From positions 57,367 through 121,366 of the forward strand of contig CADBXF010000009.1 of the NCBI GenBank assembly GCA_902798585.1: 64,000 nt of DNA, given 5' to 3'. Positions 17,604-25,191 of this stretch are shown here, piece after piece. The notes beneath the pieces are model-generated. The model was not told the origin of the DNA. It did no database searches and worked only from the letters and a program-made list of their open reading frames with translations. A program made the position numbers and the translations under genes. Origin of the DNA: an uncultured Lachnospiraceae bacterium (GTDB lineage Bacteria; Bacillota; Clostridia; Lachnospirales; Lachnospiraceae). Position 1 is the first letter of the stretch. The number at the start of each line of letters is the position of its first letter.

Positions 17604-18083
17604 ATGTTCGACCATTCCGACGACCATCGATTTTACATGAAGAAAGCTCTTCATCAGGCCGGCCGCGCCATGAAACTCGGCGAGGTCCCCATCGGCTGCG
17701 TCATCGTCTGCGACGGACGCGTCATCGGGCGGGGCTTCAACCGCCGCCTCTCGTCGCACTCCACGCTCGCCCATGCGGAGATTATCGCGATTCGTCAGGC
17801 CTGCCGTAAGCTCGGCGACTGGCGCCTCGAAGGGTGCACGATGTATGTGACGCTCGAGCCGTGCCAGATGTGTGCCGGCGCCCTGGTGCAATCCCGTATC
17901 GACCGCGTTGTCGTCGGCGCCCCGAACCCCAAGGCCGGCTGCGCCGGTTCGATTTTGAATCTCCTTCAGATGAAGGAGTTCAACCATCAGGTTGAGATTA
18001 TAAACGGCGTATGCGCGGAGGAGTGCTCCGCCATGCTGACCGACTTCTTCCGCGACATGCGCGCCCGCGAGCACGGGCGGTAA
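17604..18083 (+). CDS. tadA: tRNA-specific adenosine deaminase
   Basis: This 159-residue zinc enzyme converts adenosine 34 to inosine in the tRNA-Arg(ACG) anticodon. The zinc ligands and catalytic Glu are seen in AHAEI and TLEPCQMCAGAL, and the substrate loop VVVGAPNPKAGCAGS is present. Length is usual for bacterial TadA. I chose the ATG at 17604. A TTG at 17577 in frame would add nine residues, but it overlaps AAGGAG, which is the likely ribosome-binding site. A strong terminator follows 15 bases after the stop, so it is transcribed alone. Confidence 0.95.
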   Translation: MFDHSDDHRFYMKKALHQAGRAMKLGEVPIGCVIVCDGRVIGRGFNRRLSSHSTLAHAEIIAIRQACRKLGDWRLEGCTMYVTLEPCQMCAGALVQSRIDRVVVGAPNPKAGCAGSILNLLQMKEFNHQVEIINGVCAEECSAMLTDFFRDMRAREHGR

Positions 18084-18097
18084 ATCCTGCCTTTTCT

Positions 18098-18125
18098 CCG
18101 GCCCGGTTGCCCCGGGCCGGTTTTT
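18098..18125 (+). terminator. Terminator after tadA
   Basis: CCGGCCCGG and CCGGGCCGG form a 9 bp GC stem with a short loop followed by TTTTT. Confidence 0.85.
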
Positions 18126-18154
18126 CATTTTCCGCGCTGTTTTTCCGTATCCTC

Positions 18155-18183
18155 TTGTATTCGCTCCCGTTCCGCGATATACT
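18155..18183 (+). promoter_or_regulatory. Promoter for the zinc-ribbon/nrdG pair (TTGTAT-17-TATACT)
   Basis: TTGTAT (18155-18160), a 17-base spacer and TATACT (18178-18183) lie about 60 bases before the small zinc-ribbon gene. Confidence 0.65.
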
Positions 18184-18245
18184 TAAAGCAGTACAGGCAA
18201 AGCTTCGTGTTGTCCGTCATTTTGTGTGAAAGGGAGGATTCTGTT

Positions 18246-18467
18246 ATGGCTGATTTTTTAGATATCATTGAACTTGCTCTTGATGTTGCGCAATTCATCC
18301 CGACCGATTCCGCAAGGGAGGATCAGACTCCCCGCAGTTTCTCGCTCGACACGCAGAGCACCAATGCCTTCGGCCGGCCGAAGAACTGGTACTGTATCCA
18401 CTGCGGCACACGCAACTCCGGTTCCGTATGCAGGGATTGCGGCGCACAGCGGAGGGATTCCATTTAA
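18246..18467 (+). CDS. Small zinc-ribbon protein
   Basis: This 73-residue protein has an acidic amphipathic N-terminal half (MADFLDIIELALDVAQF). The C-terminal half has a CxxC...CxxC zinc ribbon (WYCIHCGTRNSG, VCRDCGAQ). The ATG at 18246 is preceded by AGGGAGG; an upstream in-frame start at 18207 lacks a site. It lies 42 bases before the NrdG-like activase gene and very probably shares its transcript. A role linked to anaerobic nucleotide reduction is only inferred from that position. I know no function for this family. Confidence 0.7.
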   Translation: MADFLDIIELALDVAQFIPTDSAREDQTPRSFSLDTQSTNAFGRPKNWYCIHCGTRNSGSVCRDCGAQRRDSI

Positions 18468-18509
18468 CCCTGCGCAAGACTGAATACATTTTCGAAGGAG
18501 GTCCTGACG

Positions 18510-19208
18510 ATGCAAATCCACGGATTGCAGAAACTGACACTTCTCGATTATCCCGGGCATATGGCAGCCACGGTCTTTACCGGAGGTTGTAACTTCCGCT
18601 GTCCGTATTGCCACAACTCCGAGCTTGTGCTCCGCCCGGAGTCCGTTCCGATGATTCCGGAGGCGGAGGTCTTTGCCTTTTTAAAGGCCCGCGCAAAGAT
18701 GCTCGAGGCGGTATGCGTCACGGGCGGCGAGCCGACGCTGCAGAAGGATCTTCCCGAGTTCCTTGCGAAAGTCCGCTCTCTCGGCTACCGGGTCAAGCTC
18801 GACTCCAACGGTCAGGCTCCCTCGGTTCTGGCGGGTCTTCTGCAAAATAAGCTCGTCGACTATGTCGCGATGGACATCAAAAACTGCCGCGAGCGCTACG
18901 GGGAAACCATCGGTGTCCCGAATTTCCGCACCGATGCCGTCGAAGCCTCCGTTCAGCTGCTCATGCGAAGCGGCATCCAGTACGAATTCCGCACCACCGT
19001 CTGCAAAGAGCTCCACGATACCGAATCCATAAAGCGCATCGGCGAGTGGATTGCCGGCGCCAGACATTACTATCTGCAGCCTTACCGCGAGAGCGACCAG
19101 GTGATGCACAAGGGCGTCTTCCACGCCCCCGAGCGCGAGGAATTGATTGCCTGGAAGGAGCTCCTCGCAAAGACAATCTCCGCCGTCGACATCCGCGGCC
19201 TGGACTGA
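18510..19208 (+). CDS. nrdG: Anaerobic ribonucleoside-triphosphate reductase activating protein (NrdG2-type radical SAM)
   Basis: This 232-residue cytoplasmic radical SAM enzyme should install the glycyl radical on the class III ribonucleotide reductase NrdD. The cluster motif CNFRCPYC, the GGEP SAM-binding motif and the starting LTLLDYPGHMAATVFTGGC pattern place it in the longer NrdG2 form rather than the short E. coli type. AAGGAGG precedes the ATG. The reductase gene itself is not in the window. A related pyruvate-formate-lyase-type activase cannot be fully excluded, but the N-terminal pattern favours NrdG2. Confidence 0.88.
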   Translation: MQIHGLQKLTLLDYPGHMAATVFTGGCNFRCPYCHNSELVLRPESVPMIPEAEVFAFLKARAKMLEAVCVTGGEPTLQKDLPEFLAKVRSLGYRVKLDSNGQAPSVLAGLLQNKLVDYVAMDIKNCRERYGETIGVPNFRTDAVEASVQLLMRSGIQYEFRTTVCKELHDTESIKRIGEWIAGARHYYLQPYRESDQVMHKGVFHAPEREELIAWKELLAKTISAVDIRGLD

Positions 19209-19258
19209 AGCCCGCGCCCGGACTGCGCGCCCTCGATTTCTCATTCTGCACAGCACAC

Positions 19259-19290
19259 AAAAAGCCACCCTTCAAGGATGGCTTTTCTTT
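19259..19290. terminator. Bidirectional terminator between nrdG and the BMP-cluster hypothetical
   Basis: AAAAGCCA and TGGCTTTT arms give a hairpin flanked by T-rich sequence on both strands. It serves two converging genes. Confidence 0.8.
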
Positions 19291-19352
19291 AACCTTATTT
19301 TTCCGCTGTCTTCGGCAGCATATCGCTGCTCCCCTGCTGGGGAAATCGCGCC

Positions 19353-19988
19353 TTACTCCTGCGCCGCCGGCTGATTGTTGCCTGCAGCGAGAGCGTTAAT
19401 CAACGGGATAAGGCAGATTGCGTTGTCAGCGTTCGACGGAATGAAATTGAACGCACGGTCGGGCTTACCGGTCTTGCCGATATATACCGAGCCGTTCACG
19501 ACTTCCGCGTTGGTAAGCTCTGCGATCGGCCAGCTGACCTTCTTTAAGCCGGACTTGCCGGAAGCCTCCTGGGCATTGAGCGTCACTCCTGCAATCGCGA
19601 CGGTCTCGCCGCGGCGAATCTGCTCCAGATACTGCATCGCGCGCGCATTGACGAAGGTCGAAAGGCTCGCTGCGTACATATCACGGAAGAACTCCTTCTT
19701 TTTCTTGACTCCGCCGATTCCGAAAACTGCGCTTCCGCCGGTCTTCCACTTAAGCTTCTTCCCGTTCCGAAGAGCAATCTTTACATATCCGGAATACGAT
19801 TCGAAGAAGAAATTCCAGGTGGTGGACGATGCGTAGAGGTTGATGGTCTCCACATCGGAGTACAACACGGTCTCACCTGCGAAAATCATGCGGTCCGCGT
19901 AAAATGTCGCGGGACTCTTGTCATTTTTCTTGCGCTTGCATACCGCAAGAATGCCGTTGTTTCCTGCTTCGTTTACTGCCTGTTCCAT
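19353..19988 (-). CDS. Conserved hypothetical protein
   Basis: This 211-residue soluble protein has no signal peptide or span. Its middle is a run of beta-strand-like segments (TFYADRMIFAGETVLYSDV, SYSGYVKIALRNGKKLKW). Together with a helical C-terminal part it faintly resembles a pleckstrin-homology-like fold, but I do not recognise the family. The ATG at 19988 is preceded by AAAGGAGG. A TTG at 20069 in frame also has its own AAAGGAGG, so a form 27 residues longer is possible. It is the last gene behind the BMP-type transporter (119 bases after the second permease) and may be cotranscribed with it. It ends at a terminator. Confidence 0.7.
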   Translation of the reverse strand: MEQAVNEAGNNGILAVCKRKKNDKSPATFYADRMIFAGETVLYSDVETINLYASSTTWNFFFESYSGYVKIALRNGKKLKWKTGGSAVFGIGGVKKKKEFFRDMYAASLSTFVNARAMQYLEQIRRGETVAIAGVTLNAQEASGKSGLKKVSWPIAELTNAEVVNGSVYIGKTGKPDRAFNFIPSNADNAICLIPLINALAAGNNQPAAQE

Positions 19989-20107
19989 AGAGCTGCCTCC
20001 TTTTGTTTTTTCAATCTTCTTGCCTCTATCGGTAACCGCCTTACGCCCGGCCGTCACGCCGCAGCTCAACGGTTATCCTCCTTTTGTTCGGCGCCGAAAC
20101 GCCTCCG

Positions 20108-21109
20108 CTACCGCTCTTCGCGGAAGTAGGACAATCCCAAATGCGCCGGCGGTTGCGTCTCCTTCTTGCGGAAGGTGCTGATGAGGATGAGGATGAGCAC
20201 CGTCACGACATACGGCGTCATCTTAATCAGCTCCTGCGAGCCCATCGTCATTCCCGGCAAATAGTTGTGGATGATATACAGTCCGCCGAAGAAGAACGAG
20301 CCCGCAATAGCGATGGCCGGTCTCCAGACGGAGAAGATAACGAGCGCGATTGCCAGCCAGCCGCGATCGCCGAATCCGTTGTTGGACCATACGCCGTCGG
20401 CGTAGTCCATGATATAGTACAAACCGCCGAGACCGGCAATCACACTGCCGATGCTGGTCGCGACATACTTATACCGATTGACATTGATGCCCGCAGCGTC
20501 GGCTGTCGCGGGATTTTCCCCGACCGCACGAAGATGCAGACCGACTCTCGTCTTCCGAAGCACATACGCAAGAATCAGCGCGATGATAATGGCCAGATAG
20601 GCGAAAAAACTGTAGGTGAACAGTATTTTTCCCACATAATCGCGGAACCATACGGGCGTTCCCTCAAGGGAGAGCGTTTTCTTGAATACCTTGCTGGTTT
20701 CGGATACCTGTACGGATGCACCCTCGGTCTTCGCCAAACGAATCAGCGAGCCGCCGAAGAAGTTTCCGAAGCCGACACCGAAGGTCGTGAGCGCAAGGCC
20801 TGTCACATTCTGGTTCGCACGGAGCGTAATCGTGAGGAAGCAATAAATCAGTCCCATGAGAAGCGAGCCGAGGATTGAGCAGCCGAGCGTCAGCAGTAAG
20901 GCTGTCGTCGGATTGATCTGCGTCCTGCCGTGCTCATAGAAATATGCGCCGATTACACCGCTCATCGCTCCGACGTACATAATGCCGGGGATACCGAGAT
21001 TCAGATGTCCCGAGCGCTCCGTGAGAATCTCGCCGGAGCAGCCGTACAAAAGCGGAATTCCCTGAATAATCGCTCTGTACAAGAAGTCAAAGAACAGCTT
21101 CACAGTCAT
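20108..21109 (-). CDS. BMP-family nucleoside ABC transporter, second permease
   Basis: This 333-residue membrane subunit has about eight to ten spans and matches the BPD_transp_2/YufQ-NupQ type. Characteristic segments are AIIQGIPLLYGCSGEILTER near the start, GHLNLGIPGIMYVGAM, and the coupling loop LRAVGENPATADAAGINVNRYK. With the fused ATPase-permease and the lipoprotein upstream it forms an importer, probably for nucleosides. Its start overlaps the stop of the fusion gene by four bases (ATGA), a mark of translational coupling and equal subunit supply. Nothing in the sequence looks damaged. Confidence 0.92.
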   Translation of the reverse strand: MTVKLFFDFLYRAIIQGIPLLYGCSGEILTERSGHLNLGIPGIMYVGAMSGVIGAYFYEHGRTQINPTTALLLTLGCSILGSLLMGLIYCFLTITLRANQNVTGLALTTFGVGFGNFFGGSLIRLAKTEGASVQVSETSKVFKKTLSLEGTPVWFRDYVGKILFTYSFFAYLAIIIALILAYVLRKTRVGLHLRAVGENPATADAAGINVNRYKYVATSIGSVIAGLGGLYYIMDYADGVWSNNGFGDRGWLAIALVIFSVWRPAIAIAGSFFFGGLYIIHNYLPGMTMGSQELIKMTPYVVTVLILILISTFRKKETQPPAHLGLSYFREER

Positions 21110-23883
21110 TTTGTTTTCTCCTTTCCTGCATGGCGGAACACCACGCGATAGTTAAGGAAAAACTCACTTCCGATGATACAGAAAATGATAATTCCGACAA
21201 GGATATCCGCGAACGCCTCGTTCATCCGAAGCATCGACGCCATCTCCTTGGCGCCTCTGGCCATAAATGCAATCAGAAGCGATGTCACAATCATATACAG
21301 CGGATTGAAGTGCGCAAGCCACGAAATCATGATTGCCGTAAATCCGCGGTTTCTCGCGGAATTGCTCGCCACCGTGTGGTCCGTTCCGCCGACAATCAAA
21401 AAGCCGATCAGGCCGCAGATGGCGCCGGAGAGAATCATCGTGCGGAGAATAACCTTCTTCACATTGACGCCGATATACCGCGCCGTATTCTCGCTCTCGC
21501 CGACCACAGTAAGCTCGTAGCCGTGCTTCGAATATTTCAGGTAGACGAACATGATGCCCGTCAGCACAAGCACAATCAGAATATTCAAAAGATAGTCGTA
21601 CTCGCCGATCTTCGGAAGCCAGCCGTGCATCGTGTCGCCGTTGATGACGCCGATGTGTCCGGAGCCCTTCGGAACCGACCAGCGATATACGAAGTACGAG
21701 ACTATCTGCATCGCAATATAATTCATCATCAGCGTAAACAGCGTCTCGTTGGTGTTCCAGTGCGCCTTGAAAAATGCGGGAACCAACGCCCAGATCGCGC
21801 CGGCTGCAACGCTTGACACAAGCATCACGAGAATCAACAGCGCCGTAGGCATCTTTTCGCCGATGAGAATCATACAGGTCGCGCAGGCGAAGCCGCCCAT
21901 CAGCACCTGTCCCTCGCCGCCGATGTTCCAGAACCGCATCTTGAACGCCGGAGTCAGCGCCACGGCGATACCGAGCAGAAGAACCGTCTCCTGCAGCATC
22001 GCCCAGATACGATTTTCCGTGCCGAACGCACCGTCCAGCATGGTCGAATACAGTTTTGCGGGAGAGACGCCGATAACCGTCGCGACGATTCCGCAGAGAA
22101 GCACGCCGAAGGCAAATGACAGAATTCTCGCGGTCCACGCCCAATACCACGGAAGCGCATCCCGCTTCACGACATGGAACAACGGCTCCTTCACCGGATG
22201 CCGGTGCGTTTCCCCGGAGGTCTTCGCAACCTCCCCGTCCTTCGCAGCCTCCTTCTCAACTTCGGGCGCCGCCGCTGCCGCAGGCGTCGTCTCTTCCTCT
22301 TTGTCCGGGGTGCTTTCCTTCGATTCCGGCTTCGAGTGCGCCGTCATCGCAAGACCGATCTCTTCCTTGGTCACTTCCCTTGCATCGAAGAAGCCTGTAA
22401 TCTCGCCGCCGCCGATAACCATAATACGGTCGCAGAGCTCAATCAGCACATCGAGATCCTCGCCGACGAAAATGACGGCGGTTCCGCGCTCCTTCTGCTC
22501 ATTCAACAGATTGTAAATCGTGAACGACGAGTTGATATCCAGACCGCGCACCGGGTACGCAGCCATCAAAACCGCGGGCGCAGAGGCAATCTCACGGCCC
22601 ACAAGAACCTTCTGTACATTACCGCCGGAGAGACGGCGCACCGGCGTCTTCGCGTTCGGTGTCACGACCTCCAGATCATTGATGATGGTTTCCGCCAGCG
22701 CGCGCGGGTCGCTCCGGTGAAGAAGCGCGCCTGCACCCTTGCGGTAGCTGCGAAGCATCATGTTGTCGACGATATCCATATTGCCGACAAGTCCCATGCC
22801 GAGACGATCCTCGGGAACAAACGAAAGCCGCACGCCGAGGTTTCGAATCTGCATCGGATCCCGGCCGATCAGTTCCTCGGTCTTGCCGGTCTTCGGATTC
22901 ACATATTGAATGGTTCCGGACTGCACCTGCTGAAGGCCTGCAATTGCCTCCAGAAGCTCTCTCTGTCCGCTTCCCGCGATTCCGGCAATACCGAGAATCT
23001 CTCCGCCGCGGGCTTTAAACCAGATGTCACGAAGCACCTGAACGCCCTCGCGGTTATATACATTGAGGGATTGTACGAGCAAGCGGTCCACGGGATCCTT
23101 GACCTCGCTCCGCTGAATATTCAGACTGATTTTTTTGCCGACCATCATTTCCGTGAGCTCGGAAGCGTCCGTCGCCGCCGTCTCCACAGTGCCGACATAG
23201 CGCCCTTTGCAAAGCACCGCCACTCTCTGGGAGAGCGAGAGCACCTCGTGGAGCTTGTGCGTGATAATGATGATGGATTTGCCGTCGTCGCGCATGCGGC
23301 GCAGAATGTCGAACAGTTTCTCCGTCTCCTGCGGCGTCAACACGGCGGTCGGCTCATCGAGAATCAAAATGTCCGCGCCGCGGTAGAGAACCTTGATAAT
23401 CTCCACGGTCTGCTTCTCCGAGACGGACATATCGTAAATCTTCTTGTAAGGGTCCAGCCCGAAGCCGTACTGTGCGGAAATCTCCTCAACGCGCTTTGCA
23501 TATTCGTCGATGTCGAATTTGCCCTCGTCCTTCAGACCGAGGACGATATTTTCCGTCGCAGTAAACACATCCACCAGCTTGAAATGCTGGTGAATCATAC
23601 CGATTCCGTGGGCAAATGCATCGCGCGGCGAGCCGATGGAAACCTCCTCGCCGTTGACCAGAATCTTACCTCTGTCCGGGTAGTAGATTCCGGCAATCAT
23701 GTTCATCAATGTCGTCTTGCCGCTGCCGTTCTCACCGAGGATGGAAAGAATCTCCCCTCTCTCGACGGTAAAGCTCACGTCGCTGTTGGCGACTACCTTG
23801 CCGAAAGTCTTGGTAATCCCGCGCAGTTCAATGGCCGGAACGGATTGTTTCCGCCCGGTCGCCGTGTAGTCCTGTCCGCTCAC
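21106..23883 (-). CDS. Fused ABC transporter: double ATPase plus permease (BMP/nucleoside family)
   Basis: This 925-residue protein carries two subunits that are separate in B. subtilis (YufO and YufP). Residues about 15-265 are ATPase 1, with GENGSGKTT, the signature MSVSEKQ and ILILDEPTAVL. Residues 270-510 are ATPase 2, with the family's lysine-less GIAGSGQRELL loop, LSGGNVQK and VRGLD. A charged Glu/Pro/Ala linker of about 50 residues leads to the permease, with eight or more spans, FWNIGGEGQVLMGG and the coupling loop VVGESENTARYIGVNVKK. I chose the GTG at 23883, seven bases after GGGGAGG. The ATG at 23946 would include an intergenic hairpin in the reading frame. It follows the lipoprotein gene by 82 bases and overlaps the second permease by four. 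Confidence 0.9.
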   Translation of the reverse strand: MSGQDYTATGRKQSVPAIELRGITKTFGKVVANSDVSFTVERGEILSILGENGSGKTTLMNMIAGIYYPDRGKILVNGEEVSIGSPRDAFAHGIGMIHQHFKLVDVFTATENIVLGLKDEGKFDIDEYAKRVEEISAQYGFGLDPYKKIYDMSVSEKQTVEIIKVLYRGADILILDEPTAVLTPQETEKLFDILRRMRDDGKSIIIITHKLHEVLSLSQRVAVLCKGRYVGTVETAATDASELTEMMVGKKISLNIQRSEVKDPVDRLLVQSLNVYNREGVQVLRDIWFKARGGEILGIAGIAGSGQRELLEAIAGLQQVQSGTIQYVNPKTGKTEELIGRDPMQIRNLGVRLSFVPEDRLGMGLVGNMDIVDNMMLRSYRKGAGALLHRSDPRALAETIINDLEVVTPNAKTPVRRLSGGNVQKVLVGREIASAPAVLMAAYPVRGLDINSSFTIYNLLNEQKERGTAVIFVGEDLDVLIELCDRIMVIGGGEITGFFDAREVTKEEIGLAMTAHSKPESKESTPDKEEETTPAAAAAPEVEKEAAKDGEVAKTSGETHRHPVKEPLFHVVKRDALPWYWAWTARILSFAFGVLLCGIVATVIGVSPAKLYSTMLDGAFGTENRIWAMLQETVLLLGIAVALTPAFKMRFWNIGGEGQVLMGGFACATCMILIGEKMPTALLILVMLVSSVAAGAIWALVPAFFKAHWNTNETLFTLMMNYIAMQIVSYFVYRWSVPKGSGHIGVINGDTMHGWLPKIGEYDYLLNILIVLVLTGIMFVYLKYSKHGYELTVVGESENTARYIGVNVKKVILRTMILSGAICGLIGFLIVGGTDHTVASNSARNRGFTAIMISWLAHFNPLYMIVTSLLIAFMARGAKEMASMLRMNEAFADILVGIIIFCIIGSEFFLNYRVVFRHAGKEKTK

Positions 23884-23908
23884 AGACTGACCTCCCCGAA
23901 AACCAATC

Positions 23909-23933
23909 GGGCGGGGCGCAGACGGCCCCGCCG
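23909..23933 (-). terminator. Attenuating hairpin between the BMP lipoprotein and the fused transporter
   Basis: An 8 bp GC-only stem (GGCGGGGC/GCCCCGCC type) with a 7-base loop lies between the two genes. It is followed on the minus strand by ATTGGTTTTC. Such partial terminators commonly give more binding protein than transporter. Confidence 0.5.
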
Positions 23934-23965
23934 ATGGAATACTCATTGTTTACATTTGTGAATTA

Positions 23966-24475
23966 TTACTTCTCGTTCAGAAGCTCGATGCCGTCGATCC
24001 TGAGGTCGAACGCCGGAGCCGAACGCTTTTCGGACTCATGGAAGTAACCGTCGGAGATTACTTCGGTGTCGGGCGTGTAATCCTTATCGGTATCGATGTC
24101 CGCCTTGTAGCTGTCAAGCTTAGCGCCCTTAACGGTAAAGGTATCGGTTGCGAAAACCTTGAGCGTGCCGGCCTTGAGAGCCGCAATCGTCTCTTCCACC
24201 TTAGCCTTCGTTCCCGGAGCTGCAGCCGCCTCGTTGATATCGGAGAGCTCTACGGAACCCTCTGCGAAACCGCCGGTCCAGTCAGCAGGAATCTCCTTGC
24301 CTTCCTTCACGCAGTTTACAGCGAAAGCGTAGTACTTCGCCCAGTTGATGCGGGACGATACGATAAATGTGTTCGGGCAGGCCTTAACGGTGCTTCCGTT
24401 GTAGGAAACATTCGGAACGCCTGCGGTCTCGCATGCGGTAGGAGCTCCCATGGAGTCTGCATGCTGGCTGATCAA
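23966..24475 (-). CDS. BMP-family substrate-binding lipoprotein, 3' part (disrupted gene)
   Basis: This is the C-terminal lobe of the nucleoside-binding lipoprotein that starts at 25076. It resumes the family pattern at LISQHADSMGAPTACETAG and runs through VPNVSYNG, NTFIVSSRINWAKYYAFA and TDTFTVKGAKLD to the stop. Its frame differs from that of the 5' part. Compared with family members known to me, about 25-30 residues between CPSVKM and LISQHADS are missing, in addition to the phase change. No ribosome-binding site precedes the first ATG in this frame, so it would not be made alone. A deletion in the gene or an assembly gap would both explain this. Confidence 0.82.
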   Translation of the reverse strand: MISQHADSMGAPTACETAGVPNVSYNGSTVKACPNTFIVSSRINWAKYYAFAVNCVKEGKEIPADWTGGFAEGSVELSDINEAAAAPGTKAKVEETIAALKAGTLKVFATDTFTVKGAKLDSYKADIDTDKDYTPDTEVISDGYFHESEKRSAPAFDLRIDGIELLNEK

Positions 24476-25076
24476 TCATTTTAACCGAAGGGCAAACCGA
24501 CTTCGCTCCGAGATAGAACGAGGTGTAACCCGAGATAACCTCAGCGTAGGTGAAGGCGCCGACATAACCCATAACCGCCTTGTCCGCCGTGATCTTGCCG
24601 GACTCAATCATCTCGTTGAGCTTGAGACCTGCGGCAACGCCTGCCGCATATCTGCCCTCGTAGATGTTGGCAAATGCGTTGTGATAGTTCGGGAGCTTCT
24701 CCGTGTGAGCTCTCGTGCCGGTTGCATGGCAGAACTGAACATCCTTGAACTGCTTTGCAGCCTGAATCATGAAATCCTCATGGCCGAACGAATCGGCAAA
24801 AATCAATGTGCAGCCGTGGTCTACCAGGTCCTTGCAGGCGTCCAGGCAGGCGCTGGTCTCATCGATGTTGGTCTTGATGATGATCTGGTCATCGGAAAGT
24901 CCGAGGTCCTTCTGCATCTCCTTCATCGCATCGATGAAGTTCTTGTCGTAGGTCGAGTTCTCATCGTGAAGGCAAATCAAACCGATCTTGATCTCGCCCT
25001 TCTTGTCGTCCTTGCCGCATGCTGCGAGTCCGAGAACCGCAACAACACAGAGGATCATCATAACAATTTTCTTCAT
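24384..25076 (-). CDS. BMP-family substrate-binding lipoprotein, 5' part (disrupted gene)
   Basis: This is the N-terminal part of an exported PnrA/BmpA-type lipoprotein that should deliver nucleosides or purines to the fused ABC transporter downstream. A lipobox (VLGLAACGK) follows a short hydrophobic signal sequence. IGLICLHDENSTYDKNFIDA, LIFADSFGHEDFM, CHATGTRAHTEKLPNYHNAFA and YVGAFTYAEVISGYTSFYLGA are typical of the family. After CPSVKM, about residue 198, the frame diverges into an Arg-rich out-of-phase tail. The ATG follows AAAGGAG, and a strong promoter lies upstream. As the only binding protein next to this importer, its loss would disable uptake unless another copy exists. Confidence 0.85.
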   Translation of the reverse strand: MKKIVMMILCVVAVLGLAACGKDDKKGEIKIGLICLHDENSTYDKNFIDAMKEMQKDLGLSDDQIIIKTNIDETSACLDACKDLVDHGCTLIFADSFGHEDFMIQAAKQFKDVQFCHATGTRAHTEKLPNYHNAFANIYEGRYAAGVAAGLKLNEMIESGKITADKAVMGYVGAFTYAEVISGYTSFYLGAKSVCPSVKMIDQPACRLHGSSYRMRDRRRSECFLQRKHR

Positions 25077-25139
25077 AAACTCATGCTCCTTTATTGTGTT
25101 TTTTCAAACCCTTACGGTTTTGCTTTTCACCATGCAATG

Positions 25140-25169
25140 ATTATAGTCTTTTACCACATCGAAAGTCAA
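25140..25169 (-). promoter_or_regulatory. Promoter of the BMP transporter operon (TTGACT-18-TATAAT)
   Basis: TTGACT (25164-25169) and a perfect TATAAT (25140-25145) with 18 bases between them lie about 60 bases before the lipoprotein start. The spacing and hexamers are the same as in the pckA promoter. Confidence 0.75.
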
Positions 25170-25191
25170 GGCAAAATCAGCGAATCACCGC

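Noticed and set aside
20108..23883. Branched-chain amino acid or sugar ABC transporter
   Set aside because: The lysine-less second ATPase loop GIAGSGQRE and the adjacent BMP-type lipoprotein fit the nucleoside (BMP/PnrA) subfamily better.
22174..23961. A 595-residue plus-strand open frame opposite the fused ATPase-permease
   Set aside because: It is an antisense shadow; the minus strand holds Walker motifs in order.
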